Shown in pieces: positions 51,303 to 64,000 of a stretch of 64,000 nt of DNA. The stretch covers positions 690,252 through 754,251 of the forward strand of contig NC_067207.1 in assembly GCF_026262505.1 (NCBI RefSeq), written 5' to 3'. Positions within the stretch are counted from its first letter, which is position 1, and the number at the start of each line of letters is the position of its first letter. This DNA comes from Trichomonas vaginalis G3 (taxonomy: Eukaryota > Parabasalia > Trichomonadida > Trichomonadidae). The notes under the pieces were generated by a model that had not been told where the DNA came from, did no database searches, and saw only the letters and a list, made by a program, of their open reading frames with translations. Position numbers and translations under genes: made by a program.

Positions 51303-54195
51303 GGGACGAACTTTAAATTGAACGGTCAATTTAAAGCAAGTATTCAATTTTTTGGTCAATTTAAAGCAATCTTATATGTAGTTTGTTTTAAAGGCTTGAT
51401 CAATAGCATATGATCAGTACTCGTTGAGTATGTTATGATGTTAAGAGATAATGGATAGTACACTTTAATATTGAAATTGAATTTGGATTATTATGCAATA
51501 TTCTATAATATATATTATGATGATCATAAGAATGTGTTGTATGTGATGACACTTAAGTATCATTGATATTTTTTAATTATTGAAAAAGTTAGTAAATAAT
51601 ATTTCTTAATGTGGTGTTCTATTCCGTGAATTCAATAATCACTGTTTTAGAATTTATAAGTATAAGCTGAAAATGATAAGCTTAGAATGACAAGCTGATG
51701 ATGCCGGGATAAAAAATAATAATCTGTCAAAATGGTTATTTTAATAATAAATAATATAGAAGGTTAGGAAATGGACTTTGACCTTGAGAAAAAGCCCATC
51801 TTCTAACTTTCAGACGAATTTTGGTTAACATTGCGAGTGTCTGCTGCAAATCTCTGCTGAAGCAGCAGGCACTCGCAATTGTAGGCCATGGCAATTGTAT
51901 TTATAGTGTTAGAATACAATTGCCATGACTTTTGTGTAATCATTTGATCTTCCTGGAAGGAGTTGCAATGGAAGCCAAACTCCACTCCATCCAGTATCAG
52001 AAAGCCAGGAAGGAAGTCTTAACCTTGAGAAAGGGCTTCCTTCTAGGCTTTCTGTGTTACATTGGATCATAATCTGTAGAGAAGGGAGTATTTGCAGATT
52101 CTGGCCTCTTATAAGGCCAGATCTTCGTATTTCATGCTTCCCAGGGCCGGATTTCTCTCCTGCCGCCATAGATCAGGACGGCATTTGAGAAAGCCGGCCC
52201 TGAGTAATGTAAGCGAGGCTCTGGCCTCTACTGAGGCCAGAGACTGTGATATTACGTCTTTCAGGGCCGAGTTTCTGCGAGAATGTCTATCATGTGGATG
52301 ATCATCGCAAAACTCGGCCCTGAGGATGAATTTTGCAGGCTCTGGCCTCAGTAGGAGCCAGGGCTTGGTATTGTAGGATTCCCATGGCCGGTTTTCGCTC
52401 CTGCCGCCTGGGATAAGGGCGGCATTTGAGAAAGCCGGCCCTATGGATTTAAAGCGAAGCCCTGGCCTTTGCTATGGTCAGGGCCTGTGTATTTCTTTCT
52501 TTCAGGGCCGAAATGAGAGGAGATCGTCAATGATGTGGACGATCTCCCTCAAAATCGGCCCTGAGGATTGCATTTGTAGGCTCTGGCCTTGCTAGGGTCA
52601 GAGCTTCGTTTGGTAAGTATCCCAAGGCCGGATTCCGCTCCTGCCGCCCGGGATAAGGGCTGCATTTGAGAAAGCCGGCCCTGGGTATTTAAAACGAAGC
52701 CCTGGTCTTTGCTGGGGCCAGAGCATGTATCTGTATGTCTTTCAGGGCCGAGTTCTTGCGAGACTGTCGACATGATCGACGATCATCGCAAAACTCGGCC
52801 CTGAGGATTGTTTTTGAAAGCCCTGGCCACTGCTAAGGCCAGAGCTTCGTATGGGCACTCTCTCGGAGCTGGATTCCTCTCCGGCCGCCCTGAATCAGGG
52901 CGGTCTTTGAGGAAACCGGCCCCGAGGATGGTTTGCGAAGCTCTGGCCTTAGCAATGGCCAGAGCTTGTGATTTTAATGAAGAGCCAAGTTCCTCTCGGA
53001 TCGTGCCTAATGAGGACGACCGTCGAGGAACTTGGCTCTGAGGAGATGAATTGTGAGCTCTGGCCTCGATGAAGGCCAGAGTTTTGAATGGAATGTTTTG
53101 ATGGGATGAGCCAATGCTCAGTAAGCTCGTCCCATCAAAACATTCGATTAAAAATTGAATTAAAAATTATCGTAATCACTGAAAAATTACAACAATATTT
53201 TTGAATAATATTATTATATAATAAGAATTGAATAAATTTCTCACAAAATTAAATAAAAATTTCCAAAAAATATTAGAAAATTTTAAAAATTATTGAAAAA
53301 ATAACAAATTTGATAAGAAAATTAAGGATTAGAGAAATTTAAGAAATATAGAAAATGGTTATTTATTATTGTAATGGGAAATTGAGGATATTTGAGGAGT
53401 TTTATACAGAATGTGATCTTTATAATTAAAAGAAATGAAGATATTCAAGAAAGGAGTTTACAAATGCAGGGTAAAGGAACAATACTCTGCATTTGTAAAC
53501 TCCTTTCTTGAATTGAAATTCAATGAATCACATTCAAGTGAAAAAGTGCAAGCTATTCGAGAAAGGAGTTTACAAATGCAGGGTAAAGGAACAATACTCT
53601 GCATTTGTAAACTCCTTTCTTGAATTAAAATTCAATGAATCACATTCAAGTGAAAAAGTGCGAGTTTTCCTAATTTACACATATAAATGCAATATAATAG
53701 CAATATCCCACTAAGCACAAATGTAATCTCAATCAAAACACATTATCTTCATAAATGTTAACAAATTTTTCTATTCACACATGTCTAATCATAAATAATT
53801 AAGTCTATTCATCATTTATCGTCTAATCAAATATAATTTACATTCTCATTGATAATTGTTATATAAAAATAACATAGATTATATTTCAAATGAGACTCTT
53901 AGAGCTTTTCTTATTTTAACATTGTAATAATATAGAATAGCATATAGATATATATGTAATAACGTATATATATGCTTATTTCTCTCATGTTTCGAAATGC
54001 AATGTGATATTGCACTCACTTTTTATAGAAATCTACCATACTCATAGGAATGATGACATATACATTTGTCTATCTATCTACGTTGTAAAAACCTTCATTA
54101 GCCCTAAGCTCAAAGTTTTTCTCATTCATTGCTTTAAATTGACCAAAAAATTGAATACTTGCTTTAAATTGACCATTCAATTTAAAGTTCGTCCC
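51303..54195. mobile_element. Mutator-like foldback transposon, unit 2
   Basis: Same 68-bp ends and same TTTGTATTTT flanks as the unit-1 element, 2893 bp. It was amplified with the unit, not by separate insertion, because the flanks are identical. The hairpin array is at 52101-53082, with a one-base loss in one A-hairpin loop near 52588. Confidence 0.88.
52101..53082. repeat. GC-rich array of 17 alternating hairpins, unit 2
   Basis: Same A B A C series as in unit 1. All stems are intact by eye; the only change noticed is in a loop. Confidence 0.9.
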
Positions 54196-54467
54196 TTTGT
54201 ATTTTGGATTTTGGAGGTTCTTGTTGTTATTTCTACAAATTAGATCCTTATTAAAATTGTTAATTTTTCGATCATTAGCGATGTCACAGTTTAAATTGGA
54301 AATTCTTTTTCTTTGGATAGTTCACACCCGTAAAAATATTTTTACGACTTTATTATGCGACAAAATACAGACAAATCTTGCAGTGATGAACTTTATGATA
54401 CAGAACAAAGAGAAGAATAATATTCATTACTAGATGATTAAACCTAATCAATCTTCGGCATATTTAA

Positions 54468-55470
54468 ATGCACATATTAAATTTGAAAAATGCAAAAAAA
54501 GTCCAGCTGGGATCAATATTTTTTAGTAAAGATAAATGTACTATATACAAAATGGGACCGTATTATTTGATAATAGCAGTATCAATAATTATTATGTTTT
54601 ACTTTGTTTCTATAAAGAATGCAAAGAAACTGGCGCAATTTGCATTCAAAGAACTAATAAAGTGTGTACATTACTTGAAGAAACAGTATTTACCAATTGT
54701 AGTTCCACCACAGAATATGGTGGAGGGTCTGTTTATTATAACTGCCAAGCAGATGGAGAGTTCGTCCAACATCGAACATGTTATTATGCGTCAATAGCAG
54801 AGCAAGCTATGGCATTTGCTCAAGCTGCTAAGCAATACCTTTCTAATAAAAACTATGCAATTGAAGTTTCTGTTCTTAAATGTGGAGAAAATGAAGAAAA
54901 AGGAAGTTACACATTTGGTATTTCTTTTGGCGATATATGTTTTGATAATAACAACATCACAAACAACAAATGTATTCATCAATAACTATTGGACTTTTAG
55001 GAAATTCGGGTACATATAATTTTTCAACATTTAGAGAAAACGCTCAAATTGAAAGTTTTTCGCTTTTATTTTCCTCTTCAGATTATTCATTAACTCATAC
55101 AGTTTCGTATTGTAATATTATTGGAAATAAATGTGGAGCAGATAAAAACCAAGTTCTATTTTATTGTATATCCAAAACTAATTTAGATCACTGCATATTT
55201 TTAAATAACACTGCAAAATACATGTTTGGGCAAGATATAGATGGTTATAATTCGACTATTTCAGATTCATATGTTGACTCTAATTCAACCACAGGATCAG
55301 GAACTGTTATATTTAAGAATATAAAAGAAGGTTACGATTTTAATACGTTTACTCATATATTTAATGAAAACTGCTCAATAGTTTCTCATAGAATAATCTC
55401 CCTTAAATCGATTTTTCTTTCAAAGTTTGCAAAAACTGCAACTGCAGGATTATTTTCACGCAAAGTATAG
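54468..55470 (+). pseudogene. beta-helix family gene, unit 2
   Basis: As the unit-1 copy at 48149, sharing its central frameshift. It also has extra small indels near 54500-54540 that break the 5' part (SSWDQYFGSKDKCDY is disturbed). Reading resumes at 54536 and the second half at 54970. Confidence 0.75.
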
Positions 55471-55854
55471 ATATAAATGGCAGTATTATGTCGACAAAAG
55501 TCGTTATTCTGTTCAACGGCAAAACAAATTATTTAAGCTGTTAAATCTTTTCTTTTTATAAAAACTTTGCTTTTAATTTTTCAATTTTTAAATGAGGAGA
55601 AAACAAACCAAAAGGAAGCAATACATTTCTAATTGGATATTGTGAAATACTAATTAAGAAAAATAACATCGCAAGCAATAAATGCATAGAAATTTCATTG
55701 TATCTGGATTTGCAGGATTTAAAAATAGGCGTTTATTAGTTTTGAGAGTGTATGAAATTTTTTTAACTTCAAATGAATTCTTAATATTAAATAAAGTAAA
55801 TCAAACAATTTATAAAATAACAAATAAAAAAAAACAATATAGAAATAGAAATAA

Positions 55855-56952
55855 TTAAGCACGAAGTTCGGAGACAGTTGGTAAGAAAGGTTTGAGTGCT
55901 TGTCGTGATGGATTCCATCCTTTAGGTAAAACTTTCGAAGGACGAGAATTTGTTACTTTCGGAATTACGATTGCTTTGTTTATCTTGTTCCCTTCGATTG
56001 CAGAGATAGATTGTGCTGTTGAAGGAACTGAACTGACTGGGAATCCACCGCCAATGAACTTGGCTGTGTTTCCTGCTATTTCTTCTGTTTTTGACTGTGT
56101 TGATGACCTCATCTCGTGGACTTTCTTCTTCTCCATGAAATATGATGATTTAGTGTAATTGAGTTCACCACGAACTTCTTCAACACTCTTCTTAAGTTCA
56201 TCGATGTTACTTGAGCGATCAAACAGCTCTGTTTCGATCTCTTGAAGTTGTTTCGTCTTCATTTCGAGCTGTTCTTCAAGAATTCTAATTTCTTCATCAC
56301 CGTCATCTTTCGTTTGACTTCCAACTTTCCTTTGTTCGCGAACAAGAAGTTTACGACGTTCTTCACGAAGAACTTTAAGTTTGTCGATTCGATAAAGACG
56401 TTCCATAAGTTTGTTTCGGAGTTCTTGTGTCATCTTGAGGAGATTAAGAAGTTCTGGATTCGATGCTTCTAAGAAACGCCATCTGTGGATATTCATCGGC
56501 GTTTCAAGTTCATCTTCAAGAGCACGAACACGACCTTGTTGGAAAAGGATTCCTTTCTCAAGATTTCGACATTCCGTTCGTAAATAAACGGAATGTTTCG
56601 ATTTGTCCATCAATTTCTTCTGTTTTTCAACTTCGGACAACAATGTTTTCTTCAATTCGTCGACTTCATGGCATTTCTGTGTGTATGTTGCTGATTCTGA
56701 TTTAAGACGGCCTTCAATAAGAACAATCTTCTCTTTTAATAGATCTAATGAATAAATTCTGTCATGAATCTGCTTTTGATAAAATAAGTTATATGTTGAA
56801 TGCAATTGATTCAATATATTCGAACTCATCAACACTTTCATGAATATAAGAAAAATATGGAAAAAATTTAGCAAACCTATTGAAAATATTATTATTTGAA
56901 TGATACACAATTTAATTGGGACAATGTCACGCCCGTAAAATATTTTTGCCAT
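55855..56952 (-). pseudogene. 5'-truncated CFAP58 copy, unit 3
   Basis: 365 codons, same translation as the unit-1 and unit-2 copies. Confidence 0.7.
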
Positions 56953-56966
56953 AATAATGTTAAAAA

Positions 56967-57212
56967 ATGAACAAAAATCAGAACAAAGGGGAAGGCTACA
57001 CTTTGACTATCTCAGATTCATATGTTGATTCAAATTCAACAAATGGACTTGTTATATTTAATAATCTAACAATAAACTCATTTTTTAACACTTTTAATCA
57101 TTTATTTAATGAAAATTGTTCAATAAATTCTGGAAAAATCACTTATAATTTTTCATATCTTTCTACATTTGTAAAAACTGCTTCTGCAGGATTAGTTCCA
57201 TCAAAAAAGTAA
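56967..57212 (+). pseudogene. beta-helix 3' fragment, unit 3
   Basis: An 81-codon frame, one codon shorter than unit 2 through an in-frame 3-bp loss near 57139. Confidence 0.75.
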
Positions 57213-57616
57213 AAAAATACGCCATCATTAATTAATATCTTAAGATATTTTTAATGATATGTTTGCATTTGATTCAGATACTTAAATAAAAAGAAAATTT
57301 TTGTCAGTGAACAATTAAATTGCAAGTCAATAAGAATACCCTATACATTTTTAAGAGAATGCAATATCCGTCTCCAAAGCTTTTCCATTTCTCAATCTTC
57401 ATGGAGAAATTGAATTAGTCTGTCTTCCCCACATATTCAAAATTGATTAGTTTCTCCTCTTCTCCTTGGAGAAAATCGAAATGAGCTCATTGGGTGCTTT
57501 GACCAAATTTAAAAATTTACCAAATATTGTGTTTTGTCAAGTAATAAACTGACATTTTAAATAGATAAATGTAAAAAATAGTGTATAGTTTTTCATTTTG
57601 GAGAAGTTTGTATTTT

Positions 57617-60511
57617 GGGACGAACTTTAAATTGAACGGTCAATTTAAAGCAAGTATTCAATTTTTTGGTCAATTTAAAGCAATCTTATATGTAGTTTGT
57701 TTTAAAGGCTTGATCAATAGCATATGATCAGTACTCGTTGAGTATGTTATGATGTTAAGAGATAATGGATAGTACACTTTAATATTGAAATTGAATTTGG
57801 ATTATTATGCAATATTCTATAATATATATTATGATGATCATAAGAATGTGTTGTATGTGATGACACTTAAGTATCATTGATATTTTTTAATTATTGAAAA
57901 AGTTAGTAAATAATATTTCTTAATGTGGTGTTCTATTCCGTGAATTCAATAATCACTGTTTTAGAATTTATAAGTATAAGCTGAAAATGATAAGCTTAGA
58001 ATGACAAGCTGATGATGCCGGGATAAAAAATAATAATCTGTCAAAATGGTTATTTTAATAATAAATAATATAAGAAGGTTAGGAAATGGACTTTGACCTT
58101 GAGAAAAAGCCCATCTTCTAACTTTCAGACGAATTTTGGTTAACATTGCGAGTGTCTGCTGCAAATCTCTGCTGAAGCAGCAGGCACTCGCAATTGTAGG
58201 CCATGGCAATTGTATTTATAGTGTTAGAATACAATTGCCATGACTTTTGTGTAATCATTTGATCTTCCTGGAAGGAGTTGCAATGGAAGCCAAACTCCAC
58301 TCCATCCAGTATCAGAAAGCCAGGAAGGAAGTCTTAACCTTGAGAAAGGGCTTCCTTCTAGGCTTTCTGTGTTACATTGGATCATAATCTGTAGAGAAGG
58401 GAGTATTTGCAGATTCTGGCCTCTTATAAGGCCAGATCTTCGTATTTCATGCTTCCCAGGGCCGGATTTCTCTCCTGCCGCCATAGATCAGGACGGCATT
58501 TGAGAAAGCCGGCCCTGAGTAATGTAAGCGAGGCTCTGGCCTCTACTGAGGCCAGAGACTGTGATATTACGTCTTTCAGGGCCGAGTTTCTGCGAGAATG
58601 TCTATCATGTGGATGATCATCGCAAAACTCGGCCCTGAGGATGAATTTTGCAGGCTCTGGCCTCAGTAGGAGCCAGGGCTTGGTATTGTAGGATTCCCAT
58701 GGCCGGTTTTCGCTCCTGCCGCCTGGGATAAGGGCGGCATTTGAGAAAGCCGGCCCTATGGATTTAAAGCGAAGCCCTGGCCTTTGCTATGGTCAGGGCC
58801 TGTGTATTTCTTTCTTTCAGGGCCGAAATGAGAGGAGATCGTCAATGATGTGGACGATCTCCCTCAAAATCGGCCCTGAGGATTGCATTTGTAGGCTCTG
58901 GCCTTTGCTAGGGTCAGAGCTTCGTTTGGTAAGTATCCCAAGGCCGGATTCCGCTCCTGCCGCCCGGGATAAGGGCTGCATTTGAGAAAGCCGGCCCTGG
59001 GTATTTAAAACGAAGCCCTGGTCTTTGCTGGGGCCAGAGCATGTATCTGTATGTCTTTCAGGGCCGAGTTCTTGCGAGACTGTCGACATGATCGACGATC
59101 ATCGCAAAACTCGGCCCTGAGGATTGTTTTTGAAAGCCCTGGCCACTGCTAAGGCCAGAGCTTCGTATGGGCACTCTCTCGGAGCTGGATTCCTCTCCGG
59201 CCGCCCTGAATCAGGGCGGTCTTTGAGGAAACCGGCCCCGAGGATGGTTTGCGAAGCTCTGGCCTTAGCAATGGCCAGAGCTTGTGATTTTAATGAAGAG
59301 CCAAGTTCCTCTCGGATCGTGCCTAATGAGGACGACCGTCGAGGAACTTGGCTCTGAGGAGATGAATTGTGAGCTCTGGCCTCGATGAAGGCCAGAGTTT
59401 TGAATGGAATGTTTTGATGGGATGAGCCAATGCTCAGTAAGCTCGTCCCATCAAAACATTCGATTAAAAATTGAATTAAAAATTATCGTAATCACTGAAA
59501 AATTACAACAATATTTTTGAATAATATTATTATATAATAAGAATTGAATAAATTTCTCACAAAATTAAATAAAAATTTCCAAAAAATATTAGAAAATTTT
59601 AAAAATTATTGAAAAAATAACAAATTTGATAAGAAAATTAAGGATTAGAGAAATTTAAGAAATATAGAAAATGGTTATTTATTATTGTAATGGGAAATTG
59701 AGGATATTTGAGGAGTTTTATACAGAATGTGATCTTTATAATTAAAAGAAATGAAGATATTCAAGAAAGGAGTTTACAAATGCAGGGTAAAGGAACAATA
59801 CTCTGCATTTGTAAACTCCTTTCTTGAATTGAAATTCAATGAATCACATTCAAGTGAAAAAGTGCAAGCTATTCGAGAAAGGAGTTTACAAATGCAGGGT
59901 AAAGGAACAATACTCTGCATTTGTAAACTCCTTTCTTGAATTAAAATTCAATGAATCACATTCAAGTGAAAAAGTGCGAGTTTTCCTAATTTACACATAT
60001 AAATGCAATATAATAGCAATATCCCACTAAGCACAAATGTAATCTCAATCAAAACACATTATCTTCATAAATGTTAACAAATTTTTCTATTCACACATGT
60101 CTAATCATAAATAATTAAGTCTATTCATCATTTATCGTCTAATCAAATATAATTTACATTCTCATTGATAATTGTTATATAAAAATAACATAGATTATAT
60201 TTCAAATGAGACTCTTAGAGCTTTTCTTATTTTAACATTGTAATAATATAGAATAGCATATAGATATATATGTAATAACGTATATATATGCTTATTTCTC
60301 TCATGTTTCGAAATGCAATGTGATATTGCACTCACTTTTTATAGAAATCTACCATACTCATAGGAATGATGACATATACATTTGTCTATCTATCTACGTT
60401 GTAAAAACCTTCATTAGCCCTAAGCTCAAAGTTTTTCTCATTCATTGCTTTAAATTGACCAAAAAATTGAATACTTGCTTTAAATTGACCATTCAATTTA
60501 AAGTTCGTCCC
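57617..60511. mobile_element. Mutator-like foldback transposon, unit 3
   Basis: 2895 bp, same ends and flanks as unit 1. Hairpin array at 58416-59397, paired hairpins at 59758-59941. Confidence 0.88.
58416..59397. repeat. GC-rich array of 17 alternating hairpins, unit 3
   Basis: Same series as unit 1; no difference noticed by eye. Confidence 0.9.
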
Positions 60512-60783
60512 TTTGTATTTTGGATTTTGGAGGTTCTTGTTGTTATTTCTACAAATTAGATCCTTATTAAAATTGTTAATTTTTCGATCATTAGCGATGT
60601 CACAGTTTAAATTGGAAATTCTTTTTCTTTGGATAGTTCACACCCGTAAAAATATTTTTACGACTTTATTATGCGACAAAATACAGACAAATCTTGCAGT
60701 GATGAACTTTATGATACAGAACAAAGAGAAGAATAATATTCATTACTAGATGATTAAACCTAATCAATCTTCGGCATATTTAA

Positions 60784-61787
60784 ATGCACATATTAAATTT
60801 GAAAAATGCAAAAAAGTCCAGCTGGGATCAATATTTTGGTAGTAAAGATAAATGTGACTATATACAAAATGGGACCGTATTATTTGATAATAGCAGTATC
60901 AATAATTATTATGTTTTACTTTGTTTCTATAAAGAATGCAAAGAAACTGGCGCAATTTGCATTCAAAGAACTAATAAAGTGTGTACATTACTTGAAGAAA
61001 CAGTATTTACCAATTGTAGTTCCACCACAGAATATGGTGGAGGGTCTGTTTATTATAACTGCCAAGCAGATGGAGAGTTCGTCCAACATCGAACATGTTA
61101 TTATGCGTCAATAGCAGAGCAAGCTATGGCATTTGCTCAAGCTGCTAAGCAATACCTTTCTAATAAAAACTATGCAATTGAAGTTTCTGTTCTTAAATGT
61201 GGAGAAAATGAAGAAAAAGGAAGTTACACATTTGGTATTTCTTTTGGCGATATATGTTTTGATAATAACAACATCACAAACAACAAATGTATTCATCAAT
61301 AACTATTGGACTTTTAGGAAATTCGGGTACATATAATTTTTCAACATTTAGAGAAAACGCTCAAATTGAAAGTTTTTCGCTTTTATTTTCCTCTTCAGAT
61401 TATTCATTAACTCATACAGTTTCGTATTGTAATATTATTGGAAATAAATGTGGAGCAGATAAAAACCAAGTTCTATTTTATTGTATATCCAAAACTAATT
61501 TAGATCACTGCATATTTTTAAATAACACTGCAAAATACATGTTTGGGCAAGATATAGATGGTTATAATTCGACTATTTCAGATTCATATGTTGACTCTAA
61601 TTCAACCACAGGATCAGGAACTGTTATATTTAAGAATATAAAAGAAGGTTACGATTTTAATACGTTTACTCATATATTTAATGAAAACTGCTCAATAGTT
61701 TCTCATAGAATAATCTCCCTTAAATCGATTTTTCTTTCAAAGTTTGCAAAAACTGCAACTGCAGGATTATTTTCACGCAAAGTATAG
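60784..61787 (+). pseudogene. beta-helix family gene with one frameshift, unit 3
   Basis: Same two frames as in unit 1 (172 codons to 61302, then 61287 on), including the shared shift. The 5' part is undisturbed, unlike unit 2. Confidence 0.8.
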
Positions 61788-62171
61788 ATATAAATGGCAG
61801 TATTATGTCGACAAAAGTCGTTATTCTGTTCAACGGCAAAACAAATTATTTAAGCTGTTAAATCTTTTCTTTTTTATAAAAACTTTGCTTTTAATTTTTC
61901 AATTTTTAAATGAGGAGAAAACAAACCAAAAGGAAGCAATACATTTCTAATTGGATATTGTGAAATACTAATTAAGAAAAATAACATCGCAAGCAATAAA
62001 TGCATAGAAATTTCATTGTATCTGGATTTGCAGGATTTAAAAATAGGCGTTTATTAGTTTTGAGAGTGTATGAAATTTTTTTAACTTCAAATGAATTCTT
62101 AATATTAAATAAAGTAAATCAAACAATTTATAAAATAACAAATAAAAAAAACAATATAGAAATAGAAATAA

Positions 62172-63268
62172 TTAAGCACGAAGTTCGGAGACAGTTGGTA
62201 AGAAAGGTTTGAGTGCTTGTCGTGATGGATTCCATCCTTTAGGTAAAACTTTCGAAGGACGAGAATTTGTTACTTTCGGAATTACGATTGCTTTGTTTAT
62301 CTTGTTCCCTTCGATTGCAGAGATAGATTGTGCTGTTGAAGGAACTGAACTGACTGGGAATCCACCGCCAATGAACTTGGCTGTGTTTCCTGCTATTTCT
62401 TCTGTTTTTGACTGTGTTGATGACCTCATCTCGTGGACTTTCTTCTTCTCCATGAAATATGATGATTTAGTGTAATTGAGTTCACCACGAACTTCTTCAA
62501 CACTCTTCTTAAGTTCATCGATGTTACTTGAGCGATCAAACAGCTCTGTTTCGATCTCTTGAAGTTGTTTCGTCTTCATTTCGAGCTGTTCTTCAAGAAT
62601 TCTAATTTCTTCATCACCGTCATCTTTCGTTTGACTTCCAACTTTCCTTTGTTCGCGAACAAGAAGTTTACGACGTTCTTCACGAAGAACTTTAAGTTTG
62701 TCGATTCGATAAAGACGTTCCATAAGTTTGTTTCGGAGTTCTTGTGTCATCTTGAGGAGATTAAGAAGTTCTGGATTCGATGCTTCTAAGAAACGCCATC
62801 TGTGGATATTCATCGGCGTTTCAAGTTCATCTTCAAGAGCACGAACACGACCTTGTTGGAAAAGGATTCCTTTCTCAAGATTTCGACATTCCGTTCGTAA
62901 ATAAACGGAATGTTTCGATTTGTCCATCAATTTCTTCTGTTTTTCAACTTCGGACAACAATGTTTTCTTCAATTCGTCGACTTCATGGCATTTCTGTGTG
63001 TATGTTGCTGATTCTGATTTAAGACGGCCTTCAATAAGAACAATCTTCTCTTTTAATAGATCTAATGAATAAATTCTGTCATGAATCTGCTTTTGATAAA
63101 ATAAGTTATATGTTGAATGCAATTGATTCAATATATTCGAACTCATCAACACTTTCATGAATATAAGAAAAATATGGAAAAAATTTAGCAAACCTATTGA
63201 AAATATTATTATTTGAATGATACACAATTTAATTGGACAATGTCACGCCCGTAAAATATTTTTGCCAT
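62172..63268 (-). pseudogene. 5'-truncated CFAP58 copy, unit 4
   Basis: Same as the others except that two G are lost from the GGG run near 63235. The open frame therefore begins at 63227 (351 codons) and no longer joins the MAKIFYGRD start. The CFAP58-derived part itself is unchanged. Confidence 0.7.
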
Positions 63269-63282
63269 AATAATGTTAAAAA

Positions 63283-63532
63283 ATGAACAAAAATCAGAAC
63301 AAAGGGGAAGGCTACACTTTGACTATCTCAGATTCATATGTTGATTCAAATTCAACAAATGGACTTGTTATATTTTAATAATCTAACAATAAACTCATTT
63401 TTTAACCCTTTTAATCATTTATTTAATGAAAATTGTTCAATAAATTCTGGAAAAATTATCACTTATAATTTTTCATATCTTTCTACATTTGTAAAAACTG
63501 CTTCTGCAGGATTAGTTCCATCAAAAAAGTAA
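63283..63532 (+). pseudogene. beta-helix 3' fragment, unit 4
   Basis: As in unit 2, but an extra T near 63376 shifts the frame. The family end FVKTASAGLVPSKK is present in the frame from 63338. Confidence 0.7.
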
Positions 63533-63936
63533 AAAAATACGCCATCATTAATTAATATCTTAAGATATTTTTAATGATATGTTTGCATTTGATTCAGATA
63601 CTTAAATAAAAAGAAAATTTTTGTCAGTGAACAATTAAATTGCAAGTCAATAAGAATACCCTATACATTTTTAAGAGAATGCAATATCCGTCTCCAAAGC
63701 TTTTCCATTTCTCAATCTTCATGGAGAAATTGAATTAGTCTGTCTTCCCCACATATTCAAAATTGATTAGTTTCTCCTCTTCTCCTTGGAGAAAATCGAA
63801 ATGAGCTCATTGGGTGCTTTGACCAAATTTAAAAATTTACCAAATATTGTGTTTTGTCAAGTAATAAACTGACATTTTAAATAGATAAATGTAAAAAATA
63901 GTGTATAGTTTTTCATTTTGGAGAAGTTTGTATTTT

Positions 63937-64000
63937 GGGACGAACTTTAAATTGAACGGTCAATTTAAAGCAAGTATTCAATTTTTTGGTCAATTTAAAG
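63937..64000. mobile_element. left end of the Mutator-like element, unit 4, cut by window end
   Basis: GGGACGAACTTTAAATTGAA preceded by TTTGTATTTT marks the left terminal repeat; the rest lies outside the window. Confidence 0.85.

Larger units (their letters stand above)
42731..64000. repeat. head-to-tail array of a ~6.32-kb unit (3.3 copies)
   Basis: AAATAAAGTAAATCAAAC marks the start of each unit at 42731, 49472, 55789 and 62107, giving spacings of 6741, 6317 and 6318 bp. The first is longer because of a ~423-bp insertion. Copies differ by only a handful of bases and single-base or few-base indels (for example near 51758, 52588, 54525, 57139, 63235, 63376). Each unit holds, in order: CFAP58 fragment (-), upstream motif, beta-helix 3' fragment (+), Mutator-like element, upstream motif, frameshifted beta-helix gene (+), and a beta-helix relic (+). 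The array runs off the window. Confidence 0.95.

Overview
The window looks like nuclear DNA of a trichomonad protist, most like Tritrichomonas or Trichomonas. The genome is very AT-rich and its genes are single uninterrupted frames. Several genes have TCAYTTT-type initiator motifs just upstream of the ATG, and many stops overlap a TAAA signal. The gene families also fit: BEACH proteins, equilibrative nucleoside transporters, a flagellar CFAP58 fragment, and Cys-rich beta-helix proteins with GGS(V)/FxxN motifs like chlamydial Pmp proteins. Species is inferred from style only; there is no rRNA or other marker.

Layout. Positions 1-2858 hold the 3' part of a very large minus-strand gene whose 5' end is cut by a repeat. 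That repeat (2913-3329) recurs inverted at 33484-34029. Between the two lie mostly ordinary host genes: a 2396-aa BEACH protein with a shortened BEACH domain, a small membrane protein, a metallophosphatase-fold protein that has lost most metal ligands, two paralogous ENT transporters separated by a 3.4-kb hAT-like element, an Alba/Rpp20-like protein, a Pro/Gln-rich protein, a 1518-aa IQ/Sfi1-like cytoskeletal protein, a HEAT-like protein and an IPT-like membrane protein. From 34 to 37.4 kb the DNA is gene-poor and carries candidate small transposons and a damaged gene.

From 37.6 kb to the end the window is a cluster of beta-helix family genes, two intact and many broken. Each is preceded by a conserved ACGCCCGTAAAATATTTTT motif. 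From 42731 onward the DNA is a head-to-tail array of a ~6.32-kb unit (three full copies and part of a fourth). Each unit holds a 5'-truncated CFAP58 copy, a beta-helix 3' fragment, a 2.9-kb Mutator-like foldback transposon, and a frameshifted beta-helix gene. The transposon has 68-bp terminal inverted repeats and a 10-bp target duplication, and it carries a GC-rich array of 17 alternating hairpins (A-B-A-C order, ~239-bp period). This hairpin array is the strongest candidate for something undescribed. A ~410-bp insertion is present in unit 1 only, and units 2-4 serve as its empty sites.

How it fits together: the left half is stable housekeeping and cytoskeletal gene space. The right half is an expanding surface-protein-like family shaped by transposons, gene fragments and recent tandem duplication.
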